Made by a program: the position numbers and the translations under genes
Assembly: GCA_001600615.1 (NCBI GenBank)
Contig: BCKK01000004.1
Location: 1,041,316 to 1,105,315, forward strand
Origin: Dioszegia crocea
Taxonomy: Eukaryota > Basidiomycota > Tremellomycetes > Tremellales > Bulleribasidiaceae
Reading direction: 5' to 3'
Length of the DNA stretch: 64,000 nucleotides
In this document: positions 35,301-47,070 of the stretch, piece by piece
How the letters are laid out: the number at the start of each line of letters is the position of its first letter
Numbering within the stretch: position 1 is the stretch's first letter
Notes under the pieces: generated by a model
Told to the model about the DNA's origin: nothing
Seen by the model: the letters and a program-made list of their open reading frames with translations, nothing else
The model's database searches: none

Positions 35301-38300
35301 GCTTCCTCGGATCCATCATTTCGTCCAAGGATAACCCCCTCTTTGTTCTATCCGCGCTTCAGTTGGTCGAGCTCCTCGTGGTGAAGTTGAAGGACATCTA
35401 TCAAACCTCATTCATGCGCGAGGGCGTTGTCTTTGAAATCGAGGCGCTGGCCAAGCTGGAACCCGCCTCCACCAAGGCAGCGCGGGAGAAAGACGAGGCG
35501 GCAGCGGTCAAGACAGAACCGGGAGAGAGCTCCCCAGCCCCAGTTGCTGGTGTGCCCTCATACATGGACGATCTTAAACCCCTCTTCGCCGCCGCGGGCC
35601 TCCCCAACTCTCTCACTGGCATCCTTGGCGAAACAGGCGCGGGCGGCCTCGGATCCCTCACACCGTCGAAATCCGCAGTGGTCAGTCCGAATGACATCAA
35701 CATCTTCCGCGCCCGAGTCATCCTCGCCAAAAAGCTCTTCGAGGTCAGCGGTGACCACCACAGCGCCGCTGTTGAGGTGTTGGAGAAACTTGCCGATCAG
35801 GTCAAGTCTATCCGGGCCCCCACTGCTACAGACGGCGAACTTCGGGATGCCCTGAGCGGCATTGCAGCACACTTTGCCAGTGTCGATCGGTCTCTGTCGA
35901 GTTTCGAACTGCTCAATTCTGGCCTCACGGACGGTCTACTAGACTACGTCGAGGTCGAAGGGACAGTCAGCAGCGACGATCGACGAAGTCTGCTGTTTGA
36001 GGTGTTCTCAGACACAAACATCTCCTCCCCTTCCCCACTCGTCATGCTCGTTCGCCGCCTCCATGAGTCTCTTGGCCGACTCGAAAACTTTGAAGTTGAG
36101 ACGGCCTTCAACGGCGTTTCTGATTCATCCCGACAATCAGCCTACAACCTCGGCCGGACTATCCGGATCCGGCTCCAAGCGGAGGAAGGGCAGGACGTGC
36201 CCAAGCAAGTCAACGCTCTGAGCGTGACGATCCAGGCTATTGCGCCCATGCAGGCTCTGCACGACTTTCTCCGGCCCCGAGTGGCCGATGGGAATTATAT
36301 GGCGCATTCAGCCGCAGCTAGTCTCTTTGGCGCAAGCGGATTCGGAGGCGGGATGACTATACCTGCAGGCGGGCGACTTGGTGCATTTGGGGGAAGCGCA
36401 AGTAGGCTACTATCGGCTCTAGGCGCTATGCCGACGGGGACCGGTAGTCCGTTAGCTGGGGCACCGATAGCGTCTTCGGCGCCGGAATCGAGCGGGAGGA
36501 TGGAGCCGCCTGCGCCTGAGGCCAAACCGGAAGGACCACCTCATCGACGGCGATCGGCCAGGTTGAGCGGAGTTCAACCCATCCCTGGTGCAGCTGGAGA
36601 AGCGTCGACGTCCCAGGTGGACGAAGCGGTGCCCGCGCCGGCTTTAGTTGCAGGCTTGTCGTCGAGCGCTCCGGAAGCATCAATGTTCCCTGGGATGCCG
36701 ATGGATATGGATTTTGACGATGACTTTTCGGAAGAGTACGAGGAGGAGGTAAGTAATCTCAGATGATATTTGAAATTTGGCTGATTAATAGGTGTTTGAT
36801 GAGGATATGGAAGAGGAGATGGCGAGACCGGCGGAGAAGGTTGTGAATATGTCTGTTGCGCCTGGTTAGTTCGACGTTGCTCGTATGAACGCACGATATC
36901 CAAGCTGACATTGTAGACGGATCCCGAGTCGAAGTGAAAACGCCTGATGGCACCCGAGTTGCCACCCCCTTCCAAGGAGCTGGTACATCTCAAGCCGGTC
37001 CATCCACTGCTGCCGGCGCTGGAGCTGCTCGCAGCGGTTCGTATGCCGGTGCAGTCAAGACTGTCCCTGTCGACTGGCACCTGGAGTTCTCTCTGAATGG
37101 TAAACCCGTCTCGATGGAGGACACCATTTACGGCGCGGTGCACAAGTCCAAGAGTGGAGCTTCGACATTGATGGGAGGTGTTCATGGCGCGGCGGTGGTT
37201 CTAAAATTCAAGAAGGTTGATGGACCAGCTACGAGTGAGTGATACCTTTGAACTCCGCTGAATGTGTAGAAGCTGCTGCAGACGCGCCATCGCCTCCCTC
37301 GGCCGGTATAACCCTTCCTTCTGCATTTGAACCCGATGCGCCGACTTCCAAGATCCTGAGGTTGTTGCGAGTCCTGCACAATCTGACAATGGACGAGTTG
37401 TCGGTCCGAGACGATACCAAAGTGGAAAGATCCTTGTTTGTCAATAACAAACTTACGGCCAAACTCGGTCGACAATTAGAAGAGACAATGATTATCGCTA
37501 GGTGAGCCCCACTTTAGACTTCGCTAATGACAGTAACTGTTTACCTGAATGGGCGATTGAACTACCTAAATACTTTTCCTTCCTATTCCCATTCGAAACC
37601 CGATACTCTTTCCTCCAAGCGACTTCATTCGGCTACGGTCGCCTTATCGCGCGATATCAAGCCGCCCAACAAGCCCGTTCGTCAAATAACAGCAGCCATC
37701 GTCGAGATGACTTATCCCACCTCTCACGTATCGTCCGTCAAAAAGTTCGCATTTCGCGTTCGCAGCTTCTGGAATCAGCGGCAAAGGTGCTCGAGCTGTA
37801 CGGGACCAGTAGTGGGATACTGGAGGTGGAGTACTTTGATGAAATTGGGACGGGGCTCGGACCAACTTTGGAGTTTTATTCACTTGCGTCCAAGGAGTTC
37901 GCGAGAAGGAGTTTGAAACTTTGGAGGGATGAGGATGAGACTAAGCCGGGAGGATATGTGTTCCATCCCAAGGGTTTGTATCCTGCTCCAGCTGGTTTGA
38001 GTGAGGAATCGTCGAGCACAGCAGGGTGAGTTATCACACACTAGTATAAATGTGCAGAATTGGTGACTGATCCTCTAGGTCACGGCTGTCCTGGTACAAG
38101 ACTATCGGACTCTTTGCTGGTCGCGCTCTACTCGACTCGCGGATCATCGACATCAACCTTAACAAGATCTTCCTCAGGCTTATTCTTGGCCAACCAGTCA
38201 AGAAGAATATCGCTTCTCTCAAATTGGTCGATCCGACACTGGCGAGGTCACTAGAGAGGCTGCAGGCGTATGCCGAAGCGCGGAAAGAAATCGAGGCAAT

Positions 38301-39501
38301 GCAGCTGGTGAGTTCTGAACCCTTCCTTCTGTCCGCTGGCGAAATCGGAGGATAAGGCAGGGAATTGTCCGGAGCATTTGCGACGCTGAGCTTGCCATAA
38401 CCGGACATCGAAGGGATGTGGATGATTCTGGGTATCGATATATCGAGGAAGACGTGGGTGTTGCTAGTATATAACGCTGAGCTTGCTATTCCCGGCTTTG
38501 ATTGGACTGCGGACGATCCTGGGTGTCGACATTTCGAGGAGGACATGGGTGTTGCTAGTATATATACTGATCTACCTTAGCCGGCGTCATCGAAGCGGAA
38601 CAAGCTCTCGGCGCTATCTGTGAACGGCGCAAGTCTACAGGACCTTTCGCTAGACTTTACTCTGCCCGGATACGATATAGAGCTCAAGGTAAGTTGTCAT
38701 CCCCAGCTCCCTCTACCCTAGTCTCATCCCACTTCCTCTTTACGAGATTGCCGTCATCACTACGACATTGTTTCATACACCTCAATTATCGAACAAAGGC
38801 TGATACATCAGTCTGGCGGCGGTTCAATCGATGTGGACAACTCCAACTTGGACGAGTATCTCGAGCTAGTCCTAGAACAGACCCTTGGCTCAGGGATCCA
38901 AAAGCAGGTCGAGGCGTTCAGAGAGGGATTCTCGATGATCTTCTCGATCAAGGATATGAGGATTTTCGCGCCCGAGGAATTGGGATTGTTGATAGGGAAC
39001 GCAGATGAGGATTGGAGTCGAGAAAGTGAGTCCAGATCGCTCAACAATCGATATGCGCTAACTTGACAGCGATTGAACATGCAATCAAGGCCGATCACGG
39101 CTATACACTAGAAAGTCGGGCGGTGCAGAACTTGGTGGAGGTCATGGCGGGTTATGACAAGGAGGAAAGGCGACAATTCTTACAATTGTAAGTTCGGCAC
39201 CCAAAGACTCAAGCTGATTGTCAGTATCACTGGAGCTCCCAAGCTACCTATCGGCGGATTCAGAGGACTTACACCCCCCTTCACTGTCGTCCGCAAACCA
39301 CACGAAGCGCCATTCCGGGCAGATGATTACCTTCCCAGTGTGATGACTTGTGCTCAGGTCAGTTGTCAACAGCTCATCGATGGCCTACCCCAGCTGACAG
39401 CTCAGTACCTGAAGATGCCGGACTACTCTACCAAGGAAGCACTAGATCAACAGCTCAGAAGGGCTATTCTGGACGGTGGCGGGTCTTTCCATCTCTCCTA
39501 A
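32348..39501 (+). CDS. UFD4: UFD4/TRIP12-type HECT E3 ubiquitin ligase
   Basis: E3 ligase of the ubiquitin-fusion-degradation pathway. Sixteen exons: 32348-32673, 32858-33151, 33185-33246, 33291-34087, 34131-35252, 35285-36748, 36792-36864, 36917-37234, 37270-37501, 37534-38025, 38079-38307, 38581-38688, 38812-39025, 39070-39187, 39225-39357, 39406-39501; 2025 aa. A disordered Lys/Ser/acidic N-terminus leads to an armadillo-like region (RFKRLKNNLRSKNIATRL, ECQLVACRCLAHLMEALP). The HECT domain holds FGYGRLIARYQ, WYKTIGLFAGRALLDSRII, GAPKLPIGGFRGLTPPFTV and the catalytic Cys at about 1992 in SVMTCAQYLKMPDYS. ATG 32348 was chosen for its cATGg context and acidic start; an upstream in-frame ATG at 32204 is possible. 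The last intron (39358-39405) is stop-free and in frame. Intron 38308-38580 holds a tandem duplication. Confidence 0.93.
38383..38564 (+). repeat. Diverged 91-bp tandem duplication inside a UFD4 intron
   Basis: Two adjacent 91-base units (38383-38473 and 38474-38564) fill two thirds of a 273-nt intron. By hand alignment 71 of 91 positions match with no gaps; the first 13 and last about 27 positions are nearly identical and the middle is diverged. Each unit starts acgctgagcttgc and ends gttgctagtatata. Confidence 0.9.
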
Positions 39502-39623
39502 ATCATGCACCACCACCAGCAGCAGGGCTGTCTCTAGAATATGTATTACATGTATCTGTATTCTACAGACATGAATGTCCAGACGTCAAACTCTATATAC
39601 ACACTTCTCTCTTGTACACTCTA

Positions 39624-40606
39624 CTAGCTCGTCCCACTTGGTCCTGCAACCGTAGTTGATGCCGACGCCTCAATCTGCCCCACTGCATCTACAATAAGGA
39701 GAAACTTTTCAAATGTCAAAAACTCAAAGTCCTCTCCAGGGTACCCCTTCATCTCCCACGCCGCCCCTCCCAAATGCACCACCAAAGGCATCCCGATCTC
39801 TGAATCGGCAGGCCTGCGACGGCGCCGCTCGCCCTTTTTGCGAGGGGAACGAGTGATCTGAGCAAGTTTGGGGATCATTGTTGCGCCAAGTCGCTACATC
39901 CTGTCAGTTCTCTGTCCATCTGTATTGTAGTGATCAAAGGCTAGGTGGTACTCACAGTCATGGCGTCCTTGACCGCTTCCATCACGCACATCCCAGCCTC
40001 AAGTCTCGTCCATGCCATCTCTTCCTCCCATACCCTCCTCTCTGCTGCCCTTTGCACCTCCGCATCCACCTCATGCTCCACTGAAGAAGGTACATCCATT
40101 GTAGACGCCGTATTCATCTGCACCTCCTCTTCATCCTCTACTTCTTCGTTCATTTCCAGTTCCTCTCGACTCCATTCCACAGCAGCCTTCTCTTCCCCGC
40201 TACCCAGCTCCGACGCAGGTGTCTTCTCGACCCTTCCTAAGACCGTATTGATCCGGAACTCGGCTCCCGGAGCTGGAGGTGGAATGACCGCGAAAGAGCG
40301 ATGGAGGAAAGGTTGTGAGGTGAGGTTTTGAGGCAAGGGGTGGTTTGCGCCTGCGAGTTCGAGTATTCGGGTGGTACCTTTCCAGATCTCAGTTGATGGC
40401 TCGAAGTGATGAATTGAGACTATACGGGTACAGCGAGAAAGAGGTAGAGTATCGAGACTTCTCTCATTGATGGTGATGTGGGTGAGAGTGGGGATGGGTT
40501 TGATGGGACGGAGAGAGGGGAGTGTACCAGGTGGCGGAGGGATAGACGACGGGACGAGAGCTAAAGCCTCAGCAGTGAGAGCAGGTAGGAGTGTGTCGAG
40601 GTTCAT
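39624..40606 (-). CDS. Unrecognised protein, 306 aa, two exons
   Basis: Exon 1 is 39956-40606 and exon 2 is 39624-39893; the intron (62 nt) ends ctgacaggatgtag. The frame closes without stops. The first half contains short beta-like segments (PIPTLTHITINERSLD, CTRIVSIHHFEPS). The middle is acidic (EEVEDEEEVQ), followed by a helical ERRVWEEEMAWTRLEAGM segment. The second exon has a basic patch (KKGERRRRR) and a compact C-terminal motif PLVVHLGGAAWEMKGYPGED. No signal peptide or membrane span is seen. I do not recognise the family. It is divergent from SEC21 with 257 bases between starts and converges on UFD4 with 122 bases between stops. Two coherent exons and a balanced composition support a real gene. 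Confidence 0.75.
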
Positions 40607-40863
40607 AGCTATAGTAGATAAGGGGTGTATGGTATGATGCTACTGATGAGCTTTGGAAGTGGCTGATGGGAGGTTGGGCTGAGTGAGCTGTTTCAGGAAG
40701 GCACAAGGATGTTTCAGGTGGTGATAAAGAGGGGGAATCTTTAAGATGGACGAGGAATGCTCTATCTGTATTTGATCCCGCCCGCCCTCCTCGGACGCGC
40801 TCTCTGCTGCAGCTGCACTTGCTGGCAGTCGTTGCTCTTACTCCTCACCATCACATACCCAAG
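40607..40863. promoter_or_regulatory. Divergent promoter region, orphan / SEC21
   Basis: 257 bases lie between outward-facing start codons. The side near SEC21 is C/T-rich (cttactcctcaccatcacatacccaag) right before the ATG. No specific site was identified. Confidence 0.4.
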
Positions 40864-43800
40864 ATGTCATTCAAGAAGGATGAAGAGGCAGGAGGCATGT
40901 GTAAGCTCCCGGATGCGATGCGGTTGCCAGTGGTCAAGCTGACTCTCTTCTAGCCTTCTATCACGACAAATCAACAGTCATCCAAGAAGCACGATGTTTC
41001 AACGAGTCCCCTATCCAACCGCGGAAATGTCGCGCACTCCTCACTCGCATCGTCTACCTCCTCTATGTTGGCGAGACCTTCTCCACTCAAGAAGCTACGA
41101 CTTTGTTCTTCGGCGTAACCAAGCTTTTCCAGCACAAGGATGTGAGTTCCCCATCCCTGCGCTACAGGAGAACTCTGCTGATTTTGTCAGAGCGCGCTCA
41201 GGCAAATGGTCTACCTCGTCATCAAGGAGCTATCAACCATCGCTGAGGATGTCATCATGGTCACTTCGTCAATCATGAAGGATATGCAGCCGAACTTGGA
41301 GGTGGTCTACCGCCCAAATGCAATCCGAGCCCTCGCGCGAATCATCGATGTAAGTTACAGACCTGACATCGTCCCCAGTGTGCGAAGTGAACTTACGCGT
41401 TCAGGCCCAATCCGTCCAGTCTGTCGAACGCTTCTTCAAATCTGCTCTCGTCGACCGCTCTTCTTCCATTTCTTCCGCCTCCCTCGTCTCTTCTTATCAC
41501 CTTTACCACCTCTCACCCTCCATCATCAAGCGCTGGTCGAACGAGGCGCAAGAAGCCGTCAATGCCAAGGCTGTGTCCAACTCGTCGTACAGCGGCGGCG
41601 GTGCGGGTTACCTGTCCGGCGGCAGCTCCGGCGGATTCTCAGCGGTGGTCAGCACGAGCTACATCATGCAGTATCACGCCCTGGGTCTGCTGTACCTCAT
41701 CCGAGAGAAGGACAGGATGGCCGTCACCAAGATGATTCAGCAATTCGGTGCGGCTGGGAAGGGAGGGAGCTCAATCGTCAAGAGCCCTATGGCTATTTGC
41801 ATGTTGATCAGGTTCGCCAGAAAGGTGATGGAAGAAGATCCAAAGTACGTTAGCTGCTCAAGGCACATCCTCCATTGAGTCCAGCTAACACTTCTAGTGT
41901 GCAGAAGCAAATGCACGAATACCTCGAGTCTCTCCTCCGCCACAAATCCGACATGGTCAACATCGAGGCCGCTCGGGCTATCTGCGAGATGCGAAACGTC
42001 ACCACTGCCGAGCTCTTCCGACCGGTCGCTGTTCTTCAGCTCTTCCTCTCTTCCCCCAAAGCCATCTTGAAATTCGCCGCTATCAAGACACTCAACAAGC
42101 TCGCTCAGACCCAACCTGCAGCTGTCACCGCTTGCAACTTGGACATGGAGAATTTGATTACGGACTCCAACAGGAGTATCGCGACTTATGCCATAACCAC
42201 TTTGTTGAAGGTTAGCTCACCTCTGAACGATTTTCAAGCAATACCGAGCTGACAATATAGACTGGAAACGAAGCCTCGGTCGACCGATTGATGAAGCAAA
42301 TCTCATCCTTCATGGCCGACATCACGGACGAGTTTAAGATCATCGTGGTCGATGCTATCCGTTCGCTTTGTCTCAAATTCCCCACTAAACAGGCCGTCAT
42401 GCTGTCCTTCCTCTCTGGCGTTCTGAGGGATGAGGGCGGGTATGACTTCAAGCATGCCGTCGTGGAGGCGATCTTTGACATGATCAAGTTCATTGGGGAC
42501 TGTCGTGAGGCTGGTAAGTCTGGCGGTATCTTTGTTCAAGGCGAGCCTAAGAGGGGGTTGTTGGAGAAGAGGGCTAGAAGGGGGACTGAGAAATCCTAAA
42601 ACTTCACTCTTTACTTGCCAAGCCCAATCCCGTCTCAAGACCTATGGCTGACCCACAGCCCTCGCCCACCTCTGCGAGTTCATCGAAGATTGCGAGTTCA
42701 CCAAGCTCTCAGTCCGAATTCTCCACTTGCTCGGTATCGAAGGTCCCAAGACCAAGAACCCGACCAAGTTCATCCGATACATCTACAACCGGGTCGTTCT
42801 TGAGAACGCTGTTGTGCGCGCTGCAGCCGTGTCGAGCTTGGCCAAGTTTGGTGTTTGTGTCGAAGATAAGGGGGTCATGCAGAGTGTCAACGTGTTGCTT
42901 CGCCGGTGAGCTAGACGATCGCCCACACTTGGGCTGTAAGCTGATCAATCAGATGCCTCGACGATGTCGATGATGAGGTTCGAGACCGTGCGGCCATGTA
43001 CATCAAGGTTTTGGAGGAGAAACGGCTTGCGGATGTGTTTGTGCGCGAGGGTAAGCTATCAAGTCCAGTGGAAGATTGACAAGTAAGCTGATCAAATAGA
43101 GGCAACATTCTCCCTTGCGTCGCTCGAGTCGGAGCTCGTGTCCTATGTGAACGACTCGGCTCGCCACGACCAGGCCTTTGACGTCTCGACCATCCCCAAG
43201 ATCTCGCGTGATCAGGCTGCAGCCCAGATGGCCGCGTCTCGCCCGTCGACTTTGGAAACCATCACCGCCGGCCCCTCCGCCTCTGCGGAACCCATCGCAT
43301 CGACATCCACCGCGGCCGAGACGCAATCTGCCTACTCGGCGCAACTCACCGCTATCCCCGAATTGGCAAACTACGGACCTATCCTCCGATCCACCTCGAA
43401 GCCCACACCCTTAACCGAGAGCGAGACAGAATATGTCGTCTCGGTCGTGAAACACGTCTTTGCCAAGAACGTCGTTTTCCAATTCAACGTATCGAATACT
43501 ATACCCGATACGGTTCTTGAGCAAGTTTCAGTCCTCATGACGCCTTCGGAAGGTAGTGGGCTTGTTGAGGATTTCATCATTCCCATCCAAAGCCTAACTG
43601 CCTCGGCTGGGTCGGGACAGGTGTATGTTTCATTCACCCGTGAAGATCCCGAAAGCTATGCCAGTGGGAGCTTTGGGTGTACGTTGCGATTCGTCAGTAA
43701 AGAGGTGGATCCTAATAGTGGAGAACCGGAAGAGGAAGGTTATCAGGATGAGTACCAGATTGAGGATTGTGATTTGGGTGCGGGCGATGTGAGTTGGAGT

Positions 43801-44426
43801 TTGTCGAATGCAGCAGAAGACATAGCTGACGGATATAGTACATTACTCCGACATACGTCACTTTCCAGAATGAGTGGGAGAAGTTGGGATCGGCAGCTTC
43901 GTCGACAGAGACATTCGCACTATCGTCGCTGGAGTCGCTGAAAGGTATGTTTGTTTTCACGGCCTTTGCTGCGGTCTCCATTGAGCTACAATCGTGTTCC
44001 CCATTCTCCATCTCACATCACCCCATTCTGGTCCCTGCCCCTTTCACTCTGTTTCACATTGTCTCTGTTCCTCATCCCGTTCCGCAACCCTGGCTCTCTC
44101 CTTCTGTATACAAGTCCTGTCCCTATCTCTCATCCTATTTGGGAACAGCATTCAGATCCTCCCCGCTCTCATACCAATTGCTGATACACACAGACGCCTG
44201 TAAATCTCTTATAGAAGTACTCAATATGGAAGCCCTCGGCGGCTCCGAATCTCCAACATCGACATCCGTCCATACGTTGAATCTGTCAGGTATGGTGGCG
44301 GGCGGAGGAGGAAAAGTCGTTGCTCGTTGTCGAATGACGTACGCGTCAGGCGCCGGCGTTACCCTAGAGTTGGCCGTAAGGGCCGAGAAGGAGGAAGTTG
44401 TCAGGCTTGTTATGGGTGCTATCTAG
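40864..44426 (+). CDS. SEC21: Coatomer (COPI) gamma subunit
   Basis: Large COPI coat subunit for Golgi-to-ER retrograde transport; binds Arf1 and cargo. Eleven exons: 40864-40900, 40954-41141, 41191-41349, 41405-41844, 41898-42210, 42261-42513, 42659-42905, 42953-43050, 43100-43788, 43839-43944, 44194-44426; 920 aa, the normal size. The adaptin-like helical solenoid shows [69 protein letters not shown] and [21 protein letters not shown] Ser/Ala-rich linker precedes the C-terminal appendage ([22 protein letters not shown] is its core region, then [18 protein letters not shown]). Intron 43945-44193 (249 nt) is pyrimidine-rich and unusually long. The donor at 42211 is GTTAGC. Confidence 0.96.
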
Positions 44427-44636
44427 ATATCTGCCTTTGTAGTTTGGCAATGAGAAATTGACGTTGATGCTTCCTGAGAAACGCTGGTAGACCGACTGTA
44501 AGGTGGTTCGGGTAAATCCGAGACAGGTCAAGTTGGCCCCGCTTCGCGCCAAAGCTCGCCTTCACCTTTGTCCCTCCCAAGGGCCGGCCCATATCAGCTT
44601 CCTACATTCTCGACTTCGCCTGCATCTAGCATAAGG

Positions 44637-46078
44637 ATGCGTATCTTCTCCGCGTCAAAAGTCATATCCAACATGTCTCAGAGATCAATTAGCTCTTCCG
44701 CACGGAAAGTGCCCCTCCTTCTGACTCCTGAGGCATATAAGAAGCTGCCAAAGGTATGTCGACCTGATCTGGTGCACTGTCGGAAGTCCTCTTCAGGACA
44801 GACAGGCGAAACGAGATAGAGTCCGACGAGTAAGGTGTAGGTACGCGTCGCTGATTTCTACAGGGCTCCACTATTCCGCTTGACGCATCATGGCATATGC
44901 CCAACTCCCCCAGGTCACCTACGGCCGAATACCTCTCTGGACCCCGCTTGCCCCGGGCGCGCAGATGGGATCTGGACCAAGTTGCCGAGCTGGACGGAGA
45001 GAAGAATCTGTTGAACTTGACGCATATGTTGCCTAGCAAAGAGCGATTCGTGGAGGAGTGCCGTGAGTGTCCCGTCTCGACTGTTCGATCTGGAAGGACG
45101 GTCCGGCTCAATGGAAAAGTTGCAGGATTCAGCTGATGTACTAGGTAAATTGGGGATCAAGGACGATACCCATGTTGTGTTGTATGATACTATTGGAGTG
45201 TTCTCGGCTCCTCGAGGCGCCTTCACCTTCTTGGGTATGTCTACGCTGTACCGGGCTGCTTTTGCGCTCTACGAAAGCTGATGATGCAGCGTTCGGCCAC
45301 GACAAAGTCTCTATTCTAGATGGCGGTCTGCCACGGTGGATCGCAGATGGAGGAGAGGTGGAAGTAGGGGACACATCTCAAGAATCCGAAGGGGTTGCCC
45401 GGAGTGACTACCAAGGTGGAGAGGACCGGAGTGCGGAGTATATCCGCTGTGAGTCTAGCTCTTCTCCAGTTGGCCTGGGATTGGGTTTGATGACTGACAC
45501 TGGCAGCGTATGAACAAGTTGTCAACAATTCGAAGCAGGCTCCAGAGGGATCCGACGTGGAGATCGTGCTCGACCATCGACCTCTCGCACGGTACGTATC
45601 TACGTGTCACTTTGGTCTATATGAACTGACCAGACAGGTACACTGCTGAAGCTCCTGAACCCCGCGCATCACTCTCATCGGGCCATATCCCCAATTCACT
45701 CTCTTTACCCTTCTCATCATACCTCGAGCCCTCATCCTCGGAAAAGCCCTTCACATCCTTCAAGCCCGTCGAGGCGCTGCGCGAGGTGCTTTCGAATGGC
45801 GTGGGTGGGTCTGAACAGTGGCCGGCTGTTGAAAATGGGGAGAAGGGGGTGGTGTTCACGTGTGGAAGTGGGATGACGGCTGCTGTGGGGTGGTTGGCTA
45901 ATGAGCTGTTGAAAGAGCAAGGGGGAGGGGCTGTGAAGACGGCGATTTACGATGAGGTGAGTCACTCTCGGCCGCTAATTCATCGTGAAGTCTCCAGCCG
46001 TGGCTGATGTCGTAGAGCTGGACAGGGTATGCGAGTCGACCAGAGAGCAAAATCATCAAGGGCAAGAACCCAGCATGA
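44637..46078 (+). CDS. Tandem-rhodanese sulfurtransferase (3-mercaptopyruvate/thiosulfate type)
   Basis: Seven exons: 44637-44753, 44864-45062, 45145-45234, 45290-45448, 45507-45591, 45638-45956, 46016-46078; 343 aa. Two rhodanese domains: the first is non-catalytic (IPLDASWHMP, HVVLYDTIGVFSAPRGAF, ILDGGLPRW). The second carries the active-site loop TCGSGMTAA with Cys at about 292. CGSG(M/V)T is the loop of mercaptopyruvate sulfurtransferases such as yeast Tum1, which relay sulfur to tRNA thiolation and molybdenum cofactor synthesis. The N-terminus (MRIFSASKVISNMSQRSISS) is basic, Ser-rich and amphipathic, suggesting mitochondrial import; the second Met would give a cytosolic form. The start at 44637 is preferred over an in-frame ATG at 44568. 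TUM1 orthology is likely but not proven. Confidence 0.92.
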
Positions 46079-46445
46079 GGATGGGCGAAGAGGGATTCAA
46101 TAGAAATGTGATGTATAGATGCACCAATGCGGATCACGATAGATGTCCGGTCCCTCCACTCTGAAGCATTGCCCTTTCCCATTGTAGAAGTCCGGTCGAA
46201 GCCAGCTATGAGTACAGTTGACACTCGCAAGACACCCCCTTGCCCCACTCTCCCCCACCCATCTCACGGCAGTCGGGCGGAAGTATTTTTTGCCACTACT
46301 TTGGCTGAGCCAAAAGTTGGCGACCACTCTATACCATCATCATTCACAAATCCTCTACTATAGCTGCAAGGTATTCACACAAGGCCATACACCCTATAGA
46401 CCAGAATCGAACAGCACCAAAAATCCCTCTCGGCAACCTGCAAAA
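46079..46445. other. Intergenic region upstream of TIM10
   Basis: The 367 bases lie between two + strand genes. The last about 80 bases contain ctatagctgcaagg and a leader rich in A/C before the ATG at 46446. Frames crossing this gap are short and unsupported. Confidence 0.4.
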
Positions 46446-46869
46446 ATGTCATACCTTTTCGGCGGTGGACAGAGTGAGTCTTCCTTCTCAAGCCGAGGTA
46501 TGACCGATAGCGGCAGACGACTGATTTCTCAGAACAAGATACCGGCTCGGTAGACCCGGTCAAGATGGAGATGGCAGTAGCGGAGCTAGACATGATTACT
46601 GATGTGTTGTATGTTTTGTCTCGCCGGCGAGACTCGCTCAGTCAGTCGCTGACGCAATTAGCAACCGACTCGTCACTTCCTGCCACCAGAAATGCATTCA
46701 GCCCAACCCCCAATCACACCGATACGCAGAGGGCGAGCTCCTCAAGGGCGAGGCTGTCTGTATCGACAGATGTAGTGCCAAATTCTTCGAGGTGAACAAG
46801 GTGGTTGGAGAGCGGATGCAGGCAATGGGCGGTACGGCGCAGGCGACTGGTGGTTTCGGCGGACGATAA
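46446..46869 (+). CDS. TIM10: Mitochondrial intermembrane-space chaperone Tim10
   Basis: Small Tim chaperone that escorts hydrophobic carrier precursors to the TIM22 complex with Tim9. Three exons: 46446-46473, 46533-46608, 46662-46869; 103 aa, near the family norm. The twin CX3C signature is intact: C42-HQK-C46 and C68-IDR-C72, spaced as in Tim10. [12 protein letters not shown] followed by [17 protein letters not shown] and [13 protein letters not shown] is characteristic and separates it from Tim9, Tim8 and Tim13. The start MSYLFGGGQ has no presequence, as expected for MIA40-dependent import. The tail is Gly/Ala/Gln-rich. It converges on the pseudophosphatase gene with 201 bases between stops. 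Confidence 0.96.
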
Positions 46870-47070
46870 ATGGGGAATAGAGAGGCGCAGAGGCTGGGAG
46901 GATGACGAGTTCTGTCAGGAGAGCAGATGGACATGTATCGATACCCACTCAATGATTCGGCTACTGGTCTGCGGCAAAGCCATGGAATCTGTGCAGGAGC
47001 AGGGCGATGTGAGGATCATAAGTCTTCAAGCTCTGCATATGGTCTATTTGGTCGGCATCGCCTTTAAATG

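Noticed and set aside
38308..38580. Coding potential across the duplicated UFD4 intron
   Set aside because: The frame entering from exon 11 meets a stop soon after the donor, and the two repeat units do not share an open frame that connects to exon 12.
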